A stretch of 64,000 bases of DNA from Symsagittifera roscoffensis (GCF_963678635.1 NC_087062.1:59290129-59354128), one strand, 5' to 3'; positions 11,801-28,800 are shown, counted from the first letter of the stretch. Numbers and translations are program-made. Notes: generated from the sequence alone by a model not told the origin.

Positions 11801-12686
11801 TAGTAAAAAGACCATTCGTAAAACAGTTTGTGAAGAAAATTGACTAGAAAAACGGAAAATAATCGGAATTTTTAATCTTTGTTTACAAAATTGCACTAAA
11901 AAACTCACAACTACTTTTATTTGAGTACAAAATAAGTTTTAATGGCTTAAAGTAAGCTTAAATAAGCTATTGTAAGCCTACATGCTCATACCATATTAGT
12001 TCGAAATCAGACCAAAAATCAAAAATTTCAAACCAGTTTTTCTCGACACTCTGACCAAAACGTTCAAAAATTTCAATGTCGTGCAAATCAGGATTGAAAA
12101 GGCTTTAATATGATATATCACTAGGGATATATCATAAATTTGGGACCAAGTTAACATCCTCCCCTAAACACGTTTAAGGGGGAGGATATTAACTTGGGAA
12201 TTTTCAGGCAATCAGAATCGAGCATTTTACATGCAGCGCTTAGCAAATTTAATTCAATTTAAGCGCTGGGGTGGAGGATCTTAACTTGGTCTATTAGGGG
12301 GGGAGGATGTTAGCTTGATCCCAAATTTGTTTCAAGGGCAAATTTGTCTGAGACACAAATTTCTGGTACAATTTTATAAGTTAAGACATTTTTTTCAAGG
12401 ACAGATGTCCCGGGACACAAATGTCTATGCACCTAAACCGGAAAAGATAACTTGAGCAATACACTGATACCGAAATTAAACACAAAAAATTAAACGCACA
12501 AATGAAAGACTTCGGTTGTAGAAGAAACAAACTCGTACGATAGCACGAAGCAGAATTGACATTGAATTTTGTTACAGAACACGAAAATGGACGCGAATAG
12601 AATATGAAAACATCAAATACCTTGGTTTTCTTCTCCACGTTTTCCATCTCAACAGAGCTCTCGGATTTCCGTTTTCTACCTTGCGG
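8827..12686 (-). CDS. PAPOLA: Poly(A) polymerase, exons 8-11 (C-terminal regulatory tail)
   Basis: Exons 12686..12621, 10144..9716, 9597..9289 and 8937..8827 (stop TGA) join in phase 0 throughout. Acceptors include TTTTTCAG|CCG, ATGTCTCAG|GCG, AACTTAG|GAA and CTTTTTCAG|TCA. Donors are AAG|GTATTT, CAG|GTGAGT and CGA|GTAAGT. The product is a Ser/Thr-, Asp- and Glu-rich low-complexity tail of about 304 aa. It starts with a basic GRKRKSES stretch that looks like a nuclear localisation signal, and contains DDDVIELP, which fits a SUMO-interacting motif. It ends in GIKLNLNR, matching the conserved vertebrate poly(A) polymerase end (SIKLRLNR). In vertebrates this end region binds processing partners such as U1A and CFIm25. 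That ending is why I assign these exons to poly(A) polymerase. The 2.5-kb intron between exons 8 and 9 could hide a further small exon. Confidence 0.82.
11640..12135 (-). mobile_element. Family A repeat copy 3
   Basis: Same block order as the copy at 6.05 kb: GATAGCCGGTTACTGTGC, TGTTCCGAACACAG, CAAATTAGTGT, GATCTGAACGAAAAAA, AAAAATTTCAAACCAG, TTTTTCTCGACACT, then a GATATATC stretch. It lacks the distal TTTTCCACGCAAA end, so it is truncated or diverged at that side. Confidence 0.55.
12136..12328. mobile_element. 193-bp inverted-repeat element (MITE-like)
   Basis: The left end AAATTTGGGACCAAGTTAAC plus CCTCCCC is mirrored by the right end, which finishes in GATCCCAAATTT after GGGGAGGATGTTAGCTT. 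Each end is about 33 bp. Two further copies of the GGAGGATNTTAACTTGG unit lie inside (about 12175-12198 and 12270-12290), so the left half alone can also fold. No ORF. Ends flanked by short AT-rich sequence, with no convincing target duplication. Confidence 0.6.
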
Positions 12687-12822
12687 CTGAAAAAGAGATC
12701 TTTGAATGAATTTTCTTTCACGCTCAACATTTCTTAGAAACAGCGCAGCTGTGATGTATCTCTGTTTTTGCTTGCATCAAATGCGCTGCACAATAACGAA
12801 GTCGATAGCTTTAAATAATTAC

Positions 12823-15214
<2,392 letters not shown>

Positions 15215-15269
15215 CTAGAACAATTCATGAATAGCAAATAAAAAGTATTCCTATCAATAGAAAAAAAAA

Positions 15270-16751
15270 CAGGTACAGAACAAGAATGACGTTTTATTAT
15301 TGATCAAAACCCTTACGCTATTCATCACTTCAACTTCGCGAAAAAATCGTCCAGAAAAAAAAACGCTTATTTGGTAAAGTACAATCCAGCAAGAAACTAC
15401 TTAAATTGACCAGAACATAAAACTAATTATCGATGATCAAATCGAATGCTCTATTCACCTAACGACATTGCAGCACCAAATGTCAAGGTGAGTCACTAGA
15501 AGTTATGATCACCAAAAAATCGAAAAAGTTCAACAAACTATTTTTAAAATAATCGAAGATTACCAGAACAAGAACGACTATATATCATTGACCGAATCAC
15601 CTGCTCTACTCATCAATTTATCTTCAAAAGAACTTCAACAAAAACTACCAACTGACATTTGATGATTTATGGAACCGGCACAGAGGTAAGAAAATTGAAG
15701 TTCTGCGTTTAATTTCAAATTAGGACTCGATTACAAAATCCCTAAAAAAATTTATTCAAGCAACCACTTCATGTTAAAATTGTCAACCAAATACAATCGA
15801 AAATTGAAAAAACGTTGAAGAGCCTTGAGGAAAACCGAAACTGAACGTTACATCAATAAAAACCATCAATTTTATCATGTATGATCACCACTGGTTCAAA
15901 ATCACAAAAAAACTACATCATTAAATATTTCTCTGAAATTAATTGCTGATTCCCTGTACTTGGACACGTTAAGAAAAAACGAAATCAAATTTTAGTCTTC
16001 GTTTCACTGGACTCACTTTTGCAGCAGTTCAACATGAACAAATCAAAGCTAGCCCAATGAAGATGATCAGAACAAGAACGACTATTTATTATTTATCAAA
16101 ACCCCTGCGCTATTCATCACTTCATTTTGCGACATTGACAGGAAAAAACGCTTTTTGAAGAAATAATGATCCAGCAACAAACAACTTAAATTGAACAAAA
16201 CATTAAAAACTAATAATCGATGAATAGATCGAATGTACTATTCAATTATTCTCCTTTCAGCAACTAATCTCAACGTGAACTTCTAGAAAGAGAACGGTAC
16301 ATCAAATACAAACTCATTCAACTTTCATCAAGTAAGATCGGCAATGGTTTAAAATACCTATAAAAAAAATCAAAAATAACTAAATCATTAAATTAATTCT
16401 CTTGAATTAACCGCTGATTCCTAAAACTAGAAAATGTTCAAAAAATCGAAATCAATTTTTAGTCTTGATCAATTGGGACACGTTTTTGAAACAAATAATC
16501 GTGAACAACTCAAGGATTATACCATGAAAATGATCAGAACAGGAGGAATTATTCATCAGTGATCAAAACCCTTTCACTAATCATAAATCTTTGCAAAAAA
16601 ATTGACAAAACAAAAACTATTATATGGTGAAAGTACAACCCAGCAAAAAACAACCGTATTTGATCAGAACGTTAAAAAATAATCAGTGACGATCAAATCG
16701 AATTTTCTATCCACCTGATGAAATTGAACATGAACAACCCACAGCTGGCCC
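15270..16751. repeat. Diverged monomers at the left edge of the array
   Basis: Monomer start boxes occur near 15275, 15562, 16055 and 16528 (CAGAACAAGAATGACG, CCAGAACAAGAACGAC, GATGATCAGAACAAGAACG and AATGATCAGAACAGG). Spacing is irregular (about 225-490 bp) and similarity to the core is lower, as expected for unhomogenised flanking monomers. Confidence 0.75.
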
Positions 16752-19700
16752 AATGAAGATGATCAGAACAAGAATGACTATTTATCATTGATCAAAACCC
16801 CTGCGCTATTCATCACTTCAACTTCATTCTTTTTGGTAAAATTACAGCCAGCAAAAAACTACTCAAGTTGACCAACACAAAAAAAAACAAATTATCGATG
16901 ATTAAAACGAATGCGCTTTCCAATTATTCGCTTTTCAGCAACTGATGTCAAAAAGAATTTCTACAAAGAACACGGTAACCTGAAAAAATCTCAAGCCATT
17001 TTCGTCATTAATGATCGGCACTGGTTTGAACTCACTTAAAAATTACATCATTAAACTTATTTTCATGAATTGACTGCTGATACCTAAAATTTCAAAACGT
17101 TCAAAGAAACGAAATCAATTATTCGCCTTGATTTAACTTGACACACTTTTGGAGAACTTAAACCTGATCAACTCAATTTTAACCCAATGAAGATGGTCAG
17201 AACACGAATAATAAATTAACATTGAAAAGAAAACCTTGAACTATTGATTCATCTTCGCGAAAAAGTTGACAAAGAAGGTGTATTTGTTGAAAGTACAATT
17301 CAGCAAGAAAACAGCTTAAGTGGCCGTTACAAGAAAAATTACTTAACGATGATGAAACCGAATGCGCAATTCGCCTATTCACCTTGCAGCAACTATGGTC
17401 AAGCTAATGATTTAATGATCAATGTGAAGTCAAACTAAAGAAATTATGATCAGAAGGCAATCGGAACAAATCAACAAACCAATTTCACACAGATTCGAAG
17501 CGGAGTTCGCAAAACTGGCGATGGAAAAGCACATTACGCTACAAATAAGTGAAAAAAAGTTATTTACGGGAAAAAAGTCTTGTACCCGTTTACAAAACCC
17601 TTGCTTATTTCAAGGATGAAAATTATCAAAGATGATCAGAAGAAGAATGACTTTTTATCATTGATCAAAACAACTGCACTACTCAAAATTTTATCTTTCA
17701 GAAAATTTTAGCAAAAACTAGCGATAGACAATTGACAAATTATGGAAACGGGACAGAAAGTGATAAGATTTCTACGTTTTAAGAACTAATAATTCCAAAC
17801 TCAAGCTCGATTTCAAAATCGCTTAAAAAACGTTTCGTATTAACCTTTTCAAGTTGAAATTGTCAATTGAGCTCAATAGAAGTGAAAAGGCTTTGATGAG
17901 TCTTGATAAAAACCAAAAAAATAACATTACATCAAAAAAAACCTGATTCAGTTATTTCATGTATAATCGATACTGATTCAAAAAAATAACTACATCACAA
18001 TATAACTTCTCTTGAATCAATTGCTGATTACCAAAATATTGAGAAAAAAAACAAAATCAGAGAAACAATTTTTCAATAATTGAAGAATGACTATATAGCA
18101 TTGATGAAAACATCTGCGCTACTCGTTATTTAACCTTCGAACCAATTTTAACAAAAACTACCAAAAGGCAGATGATAATGTATGGAAACGGAAGAAAAAT
18201 GAAACCAAATTTTGCGTTTTAAAGACTATTAAAATCAAATTAGGGCTCGACTTCTAAAATGCTATAAAAATGTTTCACCCAATTACTTGAAAGTTGAGAC
18301 TGTCAACCGAGTTCAATCCAGAATTGAAAAAGCATTGATGAGCGTTGAAGAAAACTTAAGAAAGAACGTTACATAAAAAACCTCATTCAGTTTTATCATG
18401 TATAATCGATACTGGTTTAAGTATAACTACATCATTACACTACTTCTCTGGAAACAATTGCCGGTTACCAGAAACTGAAAAATGAGAAAAATCGAAAACA
18501 ATTTTTCTTTTAGTTTTAACTGGACTCAATTTTGGAACAATTGAACATGAACAACCCACAGCTGGCCCAATGAAGATGATCAGAACAAGAATGACTATTT
18601 ATCATTGATCAAAACCCCTGCGCTATTCATCACTTCAACTTCATTTTTTTTGGTTAAATTACAGCCAGCAAAAAACTACTCAAGTTGACCAACACAAAAA
18701 AAAACAAATTATCGATGATTAAAACGAATGCGCTTTCCAATTATTCGCTTTTCAGCAACTGATGTCAAAAAGAATTTCTACAAAGAACACGGTAACCTGA
18801 AAAAATCTCAAGCCATTTTCGTCATTAATGATCGGCACTGGTTTGAACTCACTTAAAAATTACATCATTAAACTTATTTTCATGAATTGACTGCTGATAC
18901 CTAAAATTTCAAAACGTTCAAAGAAACGAAATCAATTATTCGCCTTGATTTAACTTGACACACTTTTGGAGAACTTAAACCTGATCAACTCAATTTTAAC
19001 CCAATGAAGATGGTCAGAACACGAATAATAAATTAACATTGAAAAGAAAACCTTGAACTATTGATTCATCTTCGCGAAAAAGTTGACAAAGAAGGTGTAT
19101 TTGTTGAAAGTACAATTCAGCAAGAAAACAGCTAAAGTGGCCGTTACAAGAAAAATTACTTAACGATGATGAAACCGAATGCGCAATTCGCCTATTCACC
19201 TTGCAGCAACTATGGTCAAGCTAATGATTTTATGATCAATGTGAAGTCAAACTAAAGAAATTATGATCAGAAGGCAATCGGAACAAATCAACAAACCAAT
19301 TTCACACAGATTCGAAGCGGAGTTCGCAAAACTGGCGATGGAAAAGCACATTACGCTACAAATAAGTGAAAAAAAGTTATTTACGGGAAAAAAGTCTTGT
19401 ACCCGTTTACAAAACCCTTGCTTATTTCAAGGATGAAAATTATCAAAGATGATCAGAAGAAGAATGACTTTTTATCATTGATCAAAACAACTGCACTACT
19501 CAAAATTTTATCTTTCAGAAAATTTTAGCAAAAACTAGCGATAGACAATTGACAAATTATGGAAACGGGACAGAAAGTCATAAGATTTCTACGTTTTTAG
19601 AACTAATAATTCCAAACTCAAGCTCGATTTCAAAATCGCTTAAAAAACGTTTCGTATTAACCTTTTCAAGTTGAAATTGTCAATTGAGCTCAATAGAAGT

Positions 19701-22700
19701 GAAAAGGCTTTGATGAGTCTTGATAAAAACCAAAAAATAACATTACATCAAAAAAAACCTGATTCAGTTATTTCATGTATAATCGATACTGATTCAAAAA
19801 AATAACTACATCACAATATAACTTCTCTTGAATCAATTGCTGATTACCAAAATATTGAGAAAAAAAACAAAATCAGAGAAACAATTTTTCAATAATTGAA
19901 GAATGACTATATAGCATTGATGAAAACATCTGCGCTACTCGTTATTTAACCTTCGAACCAATTTTAACAAAAACTACCAAAAGGCAGATGATAATGTATG
20001 GAAACGGAAGAAAAATGAAACCAAATTTTGCGTTTTAAAGACTATTAAAATCAAATTAGGGCTCGACTTCTAAAATGCTATAAAAATGTTTCACCCAATT
20101 ACTTGAAAGTTGAGACTGTCAACCGAGTTCAATCCAGAATTGAAAAAGCATTGATGAGCGTTGAAGAAAACTTAAGAAAGAACGTTACATAAAAAACCTC
20201 ATTCAGTTTTATCATGTATAATCGATACTGGTTTAAGTATAACTACATCATTACACTACTTCTCTGGAAACAATTGCCGGTTACCAGAAACTGAAAAATG
20301 AGAAAAATCGAAAACAATTTTTCTTTTAGTTTTAACTGGACTCAATTTTGGAACAATTGAACATGAACAACCCACAGCTGGCCCAATGAAGATGATCAGA
20401 ACAAGAATGACTATTTATCATTGATCAAAACCCCTGCGCTATTCATCACTTCAACTTCATTTTTTTTGGTTAAATTACAGCCAGCAAAAAACTACTCAAG
20501 TTGACCAACACAAAAAAAAACAAATTATCGATGATTAAAACGAATGCGCTTTCCAATTATTCGCTTTTCAGCAACTGATGTCAAAAAGAATTTCTACAAA
20601 GAACACGGTAACCTGAAAAAATCTCAAGCCATTTTCGTCATTAATGATCGGCACTGGTTTGCACTCACTTAAAAATTACATCATTTAACTTATTTTCATG
20701 AATTGACTGCTGATACCTAAAATTTCAAAACGTTCGAAAAAACGAAATCAATTATTCGCCTTTATTTAACTTGACACACCTTTGGAGAACTTAAACCTGG
20801 ACAACTCAATTTTAACCATGAAGATGGTCAGAACACGAATAATAAATTAACATTGAAAAGAAAACCTTGAACTATTGATTCATCTTCGCGAAAAAATTGA
20901 CAAAGAAGGTGTATTTGTTGAAAGTACAATTCAGCAAGAAAACAGCTAAAGTGGCCGTTACAAGAAAAATTACTTAACGATGATGAAGCCGAATGCGCAA
21001 TTCGCCTATTCACCTTGCAGCAACTATGGTCAAGCTAATGATTTTATGAGCAATGTGAAGTCAAACTAATGAAATTATGATCAGAAGGCAATCGGAACAA
21101 ATCAACCAACCAATTTCACACAGATTCGAAGCGGAGTTCGCAAAACTGGCGATGGAAAAGCACATTACGCTTCAAATAAGTAAAAAAAGTTATTTACGGG
21201 AAAAAAGTCTTGTACCCGTTTATAAAACCCTTGCTTATTTCAAGGATGAAAATTATCAAAGATGATCAGAAGAAGAATGACTTTTTATCATTGATCAAAA
21301 CAACTGCACTACTCAACATTTTATCTTTGAGAAAATTTTAGCAAAAACTAGCGATAGACAATTGACAAATTATGGAAACGGGACAGAAAGTGATAAGATT
21401 TCTACGTTTTTAGAACTAATAATTCCAAACTCAAGCTCGATTTCAAAATCGCTTAAAAAACGTCTCGTATTAACCTTTTCAAGTTGAAATTGTCAATTGA
21501 GCTCAATAGAAGTGAAAAGGCTTTGATGAGTCTTGATAAAAACCAAAAAAATAACATTACATCAAAAGAAACCTGATTCAGTTATTTCATGTATAATCGA
21601 TACTGATTCAAAAAAATAACTACATCACAATATAACTTCTCTTGAATCAATTGCTGATTACCAAAATATTGAGAAAAAAAAACAAAATCAGAGAAACAAT
21701 TTTTTAATAATTGAAGAATGACTATATAGCATTGATGAAAACATCTGCGCTACTCGTTATTTAACCTTCGAACCAATTTTAACAAAAACTACCAAAAGGC
21801 AGATGATAATGTATGGAAACGGAAGAAAAATGAAACCGAATTTTGCGTTTTAAAGACTTTTAAAATCAAATTAGGGCTCGACTTCTAAAATGCTATAAAA
21901 ATGTTTCACCCAATTACTTGAAAGTTGAGACTGTCAACCGAGTTCAATCCAGAATTGAAAAAGCATTGATGAGCGTTGAAGAAAACTTAAGAAAGAACGT
22001 TACATAAAAAACCTCATTCAGTTTTATCATGTATAATCGATACTGGTTTAAGTATAACTACATCATTACACTACTTCTCTGGAAACAATTGCCGGTTACC
22101 AGAAACTGAAAAATGAGAAAAATCGAAAACAATTTTTCTTTTAGTTTTAACTGGACTCAATTTTGGAACAATTGAACATGAACAACCCACAGCTGGCCCA
22201 ATGAAGATGATCAGAAGAAGAATGACTATTTATCATTGATCAAAACCCCTGCGCTATTCATCACTTCAACTTCATTTTTTTGGTCAAATTACAGCCAGCA
22301 AAAAACTACTCAAGTTGACCAACACAAAAAAAAACAAATTATCGATGATTAAAACGAATGCGCTTTCCAATTATTCGCTTTTCAGCAACTGATGTCAAAA
22401 AGAATTTCTACAAAGAACACGGTAACCTGAAAAAATCTCAAGCCATTTTCGTCATTAATGATCGGCACTGGTTTGCACTCACTTAAAAATTACATCATTT
22501 AACTTATTTTCATGAATTGACTGCTGATACCTAAAATTTCAAAACGTTCGAAAAAACGAAATCAATTATTCGCCTTGATTTAACTTGACACACCTTTGGA
22601 GAACTTAAACCTGGACAACTCAATTTTAACCATGAAGATGGTCAGAACACGAATAATAAATTAACATTGAAAAGAAAACCTTGAACTATTGATTCATCTT

Positions 22701-25700
22701 CGCGAAAAAATTGACAAAGAAGGTGTATTTGTTGAAAGTACAATTCAGCAAGAAAACAGCTAAAGTGGCCGTTACAAGAAAAATTACTTAACGATGATGA
22801 AGCCGAATGCGCAATTCACCTATTCACCTTGCAGCAACTATGGTCAAGCTAATGATTTTATGAGCAATGTGAAGTCAAACTAATGAAATTATGATCAGAA
22901 GGCAATCGGAACAAATCAACCAACCAATTTCACACAGATTCGAAGCGGAGTTCGCAAAACTGGCGATGGAAAAGCACATTAAGCTTCAAATAAGTAAAAA
23001 AAGTTATTTACGGGAAAAAAGTCTTGTACCCGTTTATAAAACCCTTGCTTATTTCAAGGATGAAAATTATCAAAGATGATCAGAAGAAGAATGACTTTTT
23101 ATCATTGATCAAAACAACTGCACTACTCAACATTTTATCTTTGAGAAAATTTTAGCAAAAACTAGCGATAGACAATTGACAAATTATGGAAACGGGACAG
23201 AAAGTGATAAGATTTCTACGTTTTTAGAACTAATAATTCCAAACTCAAGCTCGATTTCAAAATCGCTTAAAAACGTCTCGTATTAACCTTTTCAAGTTGA
23301 AATTGTCAATTGAGCTCAATAGAAGTGAAAAGGCTTTGATGAGTCTTGATAAAAACCAAAAAAATAACATTACATCAAAAGAAACCTGATTCAGTTATTT
23401 CATGTATAATCGATACTGATTCAAAAAAATAACTACATCACAATATAACTTCTCTTGAATCAATTGCTGATTACCAAAATATTGAGAAAAAAAAACAAAA
23501 TCAGAGAAACAATTTTTCAATAATTGAAGAATGACTATATAGCATTGATGAAAACATCTGCGCTACTCGTTATTTAACCTTCGAACCAATTTTAACAAAA
23601 ACTACCAAAAGGCAGATGATAATGTATGGAAACGGAAGAAAAATGAAACCGAATTTTGCGTTTTAAAGACTTTTAAAATCAAATTAGGGCTCGACTTCTA
23701 AAATGCTATAAAAATGTTTCACCCAATTACTTGAAAGTTGAGACTGTCAACCGAGTTCAATCCAGAATTGAAAAAGCATTGATGAGCGTTGAAGAAAACT
23801 TAAGAAAGAACGTTACATAAAAAACCTCATTCAGTTTTATCATGTATAATCGATACTGGTTTAAGTATAACTACATCATTACACTAGTTCTCTGGAAACA
23901 ATTGCCGGTTACCAGAAACTGAAAAATGAGAAAAATCGAAAACAATTTTTCTTTTAGTTTTAACTGGACTCAATTTTGGAACAATTGAACATGAACAACC
24001 CACAGCTGGCCCAATGAAGATGATCAGAAGAAGAATGACTATTTATCATTGATCAAAACCCCTGCGCTATTCATCACTTCAACTTCATTTTTTTTGGTTA
24101 AATTACAGCCAGCAAAAAACTACTCAAGTTGACCAACACAAAAAAAAACAAATTATCGATGATTAAAACGAATGCGCTTTCCAATTATTCGCTTTTCAGC
24201 AACTGATGTCAAAAAGAATTTCTACAAAGAACACGGTAACCTGAAAAAATCTCAAGCCATTTTCGTCATTAATGATCGGCACTGGTTTGCACTCACTTAA
24301 AAATTACATCATTTAACTTATTTTCATGAATTGACTGCTGATACCTAAAATTTCAAAACGTTCGAAAAAACGAAATCAATTATTCGCCTTGATTTAACTT
24401 GACACACCTTTGGAGAACTTAAGACTGGACAACTCAATTTTAACCATGAAGATGGTCAGAACACGAATAATAAATTAACATTGAAAAGAAAACCTTGAAC
24501 TATTGATTCATCTTCGCGAAAAAATTGACAAAGAAGGTGTATTTGTTGAAAGTACAATTCAGCAAGAAAACAGCTAAAGTGGCCGTTACAAGAAAAATTA
24601 CTTAACGATGATGAAGCCGACTGCGCAATTCACCTATTCACCTTGCAGCAACTATGGTCAAGCTAATAATTTTATGAGCAATGTGAAGTCAAACTAATGA
24701 AATTATGATCAGAAGGCAATCGGAACAAATCAACAAACCAATTTCACACAGATTCGAAGCGGAGTTCGCAAAACTGGCGATGGAAAAGCACATTACGCTT
24801 CAAATAAGTAAAAAAAGTTATTTACGGGAAAAAAGTCTTGTACCCGTTTATAAAACCCTTGCTTATTTCAAGGATGAAAATTATCAAAGATGATCAGAAG
24901 AAGAATGACTTTTTATCATTGATCAAAACAACTGCACTACTCAACATTTTATCTTTGAGAAAATTTTAGCAAAAACTAGCGATAGACAATTGACAATTTA
25001 TGGAAACGGGACAGAAAGTGATAAGATTTCTACGTTTTTAGAACTAATAATTCCAAACTCAAGCTAAGCTCGATTTCAAAATCGCTTAAAAAACGTCTCG
25101 TATTAACCTTTTCAAGTTGAAATTGTCAATTGAGCTCAATAGAAGTGAAAAGGCTTTGATGAGTCTTGATAAAAACGAAAAAAAGAACATTACATCAAAA
25201 GAAACCTGATTCAGTTTTTTCAGGTATAATCGATACTGATTCAAAAAAATAACTACATCACTATATAGCTTCTCTTGAATCAATTGCTGATTACCAATAT
25301 ATTGAGAAAAAAAAATCAGAGAAAAAATTTTTCAATAACTGAAGAATGACTATATATCATGGATGAAAACATCTGCGCTACTCGTTATTTTACCTTCAAA
25401 CCAATTTTAACAAAAACTACCAAAAGACAGATGATAATGTATGGAATCGGACTAAAAATGAAACTGAATTTTGCGTTTAAAAGACTATTAAAATCAAATT
25501 AGGGCTCGACTTCTGAAATGCTATAAAAATGTTTCACCCAATCACTTGAAAGTTGAGACTGTCAACCGAGTTCAATCCAGAATTGAAAAAAGCATTGATG
25601 AGCGTTGAAGAAAACTTAAGAAAGAACGTTACATAAAAAATCTCATTCAGTTTTAACATGTATAATCGATACTGGTTTAAGTATAACTACATCATTAAAC

Positions 25701-25828
25701 TACTCCTCTGGAAACAATTGCCGGTTACCAGAAACTGAAAAATGAGAAAAATCGAAAACAATTTTTCTTTTAGTTTTAACTGGACTCAATTTTGGAACAA
25801 TTGAACATGAACAACCCACAGCTGGCCC
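16752..25828. repeat. Five near-identical 1.81-kb higher-order repeat units
   Basis: Units start at the same AATGAAGATGATCAGAA phrase at 16752, 18569, 20385, 22200 and 24013, with the next start at 25829. Lengths are 1817, 1816, 1815, 1813 and 1816 bp. Copies 1 and 2 differ at only a few places, for example GCTTAAGTGG at 17311 against GCTAAAGTGG in copy 2. Copies 3-5 share their own variants, such as CAACCAACC for CAACAAACC in copies 3 and 4. Each unit contains four monomers, starting at about +0, +435, +875 and +1330. Recurrent 61-65-codon ORFs here follow the repeat period and are not supported as genes. Confidence 0.92.
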
Positions 25829-28800
25829 AATGAAGATGATCAGAACAAGAATGACTATTTATCATTGATCAAAACCCCTGCGCTATTCATCACTTCAACT
25901 TCATTCTTTTTGGTAAAGTTACAGCCAGCAAAAAACTACTTAAGTTGACCATAAAAAAAAAACAAATTATCGATGATTAAAACGAATGCGCTTTCCAATT
26001 ATTCGCTTTTCAGCAACTGATGTCAAAGAGAATTTCTACAAAGAACACGGTAAACTGAAAAAATCTCAAACCATTCTCGTCATTAATGATAAGCACTGGT
26101 TTGAACTCACTTAAAAAATTACATCATTAAACTTAATCTCATGAATCGACTGCTGATACCTAAAATTTCAAAACATTAAAAAAAACGAAATCAATTATTC
26201 GTCTTGATTTAACTTGACACACTTTTGGAGAATTTAAACTTGAACAACTCAATTTTAACCCAATGAAGATGATCAGAGCACGAATAATAAATTATCATTG
26301 AAAAAAAAACCTTGAACTATTGATTCATCTTCGCGAAAAAGTTGACAAAGAAAGTGTATTCGGTGAAAGTACAAATCAGCAAGAAAACAGGTAAATTGAC
26401 CGTTACACGAAAATGTACTTAAGGATGATGAAACCGAATGCGCAATTAGCCTATTAACCTTGCAGCAACTATGGTCAAGCTAATGATTTTATGATCAATG
26501 TCAACTCAAACTAATGAAATTATGATCAGAAGGCAATCGGAACAAATCAACAAACCAATTTCACACAGATTCGAAGCAGAGTTCGCAAAACTGGCGATGG
26601 AAAAGCACATTACGCTACAAATAAGTGAAAAAAAGTTATTTACGGGAAAAAGTCTTGTACCCGATTGCAAAAACTTTGCTTAATTCAAGGGTAAAAACTA
26701 TCAAAGATCATCAGGACGGGACAGTTGACAAATAAGGAAAACGGGAAAGTGATAAGATTATATTTCTACGTTTCTAGAACTAATAATTCCATTTTCATGC
26801 TCGATTTCAAAATCGCAAAAAAAAATGTTTCGAGTAACCTTATCGAAATGAAAATGTCAACTGAGTTCACGAGTTCAATAGAGAATTGAGAAGGCTTTAT
26901 TGAGTATTGAAGAAAACCAAAAAGAGAACGTTATATCAAGAAAAAACCTCAATCAATTTTTTTTATGTAAAATCGATACTGGTTAAAAAAATGATTTCAT
27001 CAAAATATATTATTTTTCAGGAAACAATTGCTGGTTACCAAAACTTGAACACATTGAGAAAAATCAAAACCAATTTTTCTTTCAGTTTTAACTGGACTCA
27101 TTTTAGGAATGGTTGAACATGAACAACCCAAAACTGGCTCAATGAAGATGATCAGAACAAGAAAGACTATTTATCATTGATCAAAACCCCTGCGCTATTC
27201 ATCACTTCATCTTCACGACAAATTTGACAGAAAAAAAAGCTTTTTGATGAACTAACAACCCAGCAAGAAACTATTTCAATTGATCATAACAAAAAACTAA
27301 TTAGCGATGATAAAATCGAAGGCGCTTTTCAATCATTTGGCGCTTTTCAGCAGCTGATGTCAATGTGAATTTCTACAAAGAGAACGGTACATTGAAAAAA
27401 ATTCAATCAATTTGTCTTAATCAAACAACTCAATCATTGATGATCGGCACTGGTTTAGATTTCTTAAAAATAATATCGTTATATTATTTCTCATGTATCG
27501 ACAGCTTATTCCCAAAACTTGAAAACGTTCAAAAAATCGAAAAAATTAGTGGTCGTGATTAAATTTGACACACTTTTGGAGCATTTAAACCTGAACAACT
27601 CCAAATTTATCTATTGAAGATTATCAGTAGTTAAATAATAATTTATCATTCAACAAAACCCTTGAACTGTTGATTCATCTTCGCGAAAAAGCTGACAACG
27701 AAAGTGTATTTTGTATCTTTGAGAGAATTTTAACAAAAACTACCGATAGACAATTGACAAATTAGGGAAACGGGCCAGAAAGTGATAAGAATTCTACGTT
27801 TTTAGAACTAATAATTCCAAATTCAAGCTCGATTTCAAAATCGCTTAAAAAACGTTTCGTATTAACCTTTTCAAGTTGAAATTGTCAATTGAGTTCAATA
27901 GAAGTGAAAAGGCTTTAATGAGTCTTGATAAAAACGAAAAAAAGAACATTACATCTAAAGAAACATGATTCAGTTTTTTCATGTATAATCGATACTGATT
28001 CAAAAAAATAACTACATCACTATATAGCTTCTCTTGAATCAATTGCTGATTACCAATATATTGAGAAAAAAAATCAGAGAAACAATTTTTCAACAACTGA
28101 AGAATGACTATATATCATGGATGAAAACATTTGCGCTACTCGTTATTTTACTTTCGAACCAATTTTAACAAAAACTACCAAAAGACAGATGATAATGTAT
28201 GGAAACGGAAGAAAAATGAAACTGAATTTTGCGTTTTAAAGACTATTAAAATCAAACTAGGGCTCGACTTCTAAAATGCTATAAAAATAATTCACCCAAT
28301 TACTTGAAAGTTGAGACTGTCAACCGAGTTCAATCCAGAATTGAAAAAGCATTGATGAGCGTTGAAGAAAACTTAAGAAAGAACGTTACATAAAAAACCT
28401 CATTCAGTTTTATCATGTATAATCGATACTGGTTTAAGTATAACTACATCATTACACTACTTCTCTGGAAACAATTGCCGGTTACCAGAAAATGAAAAAT
28501 GAGAAAAATCGAAAACAATTTTTCTTTTAGTTTTAACTGGACTCAATTTTGGAACAATTGAAAATGAACAACCCACAGCTGGCCCAATGAAGATGATCAG
28601 AACAAGAATTACTATTTATCATTGATCAAAACCCCTGCGCTATTCATCACTTCAACTTCATTCTTTTTGATAAAATTACAGCCAGCAAGAAACTACTTAA
28701 GTTGACCATAAAAAAAATTATCGATGATTAAAACAAATGCGCTATTCATCACTTCATCTTCACGACAAATTTGACAGAAAAAAAAAGCTTTTTGATGAAC

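Larger units (their letters stand above)
10145..12620. other. Intron 8 of poly(A) polymerase (2.5 kb), repeat-bearing
   Basis: Contains a run of 14 C at 10809-10822, a family A repeat copy at about 11640-12135, a perfect 10-bp inverted repeat at about 12109-12134 (ATGATATATC ... GATATATCAT), and a small inverted-repeat element at 12136-12328. No coding segment with good splice sites is visible. Confidence 0.55.
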
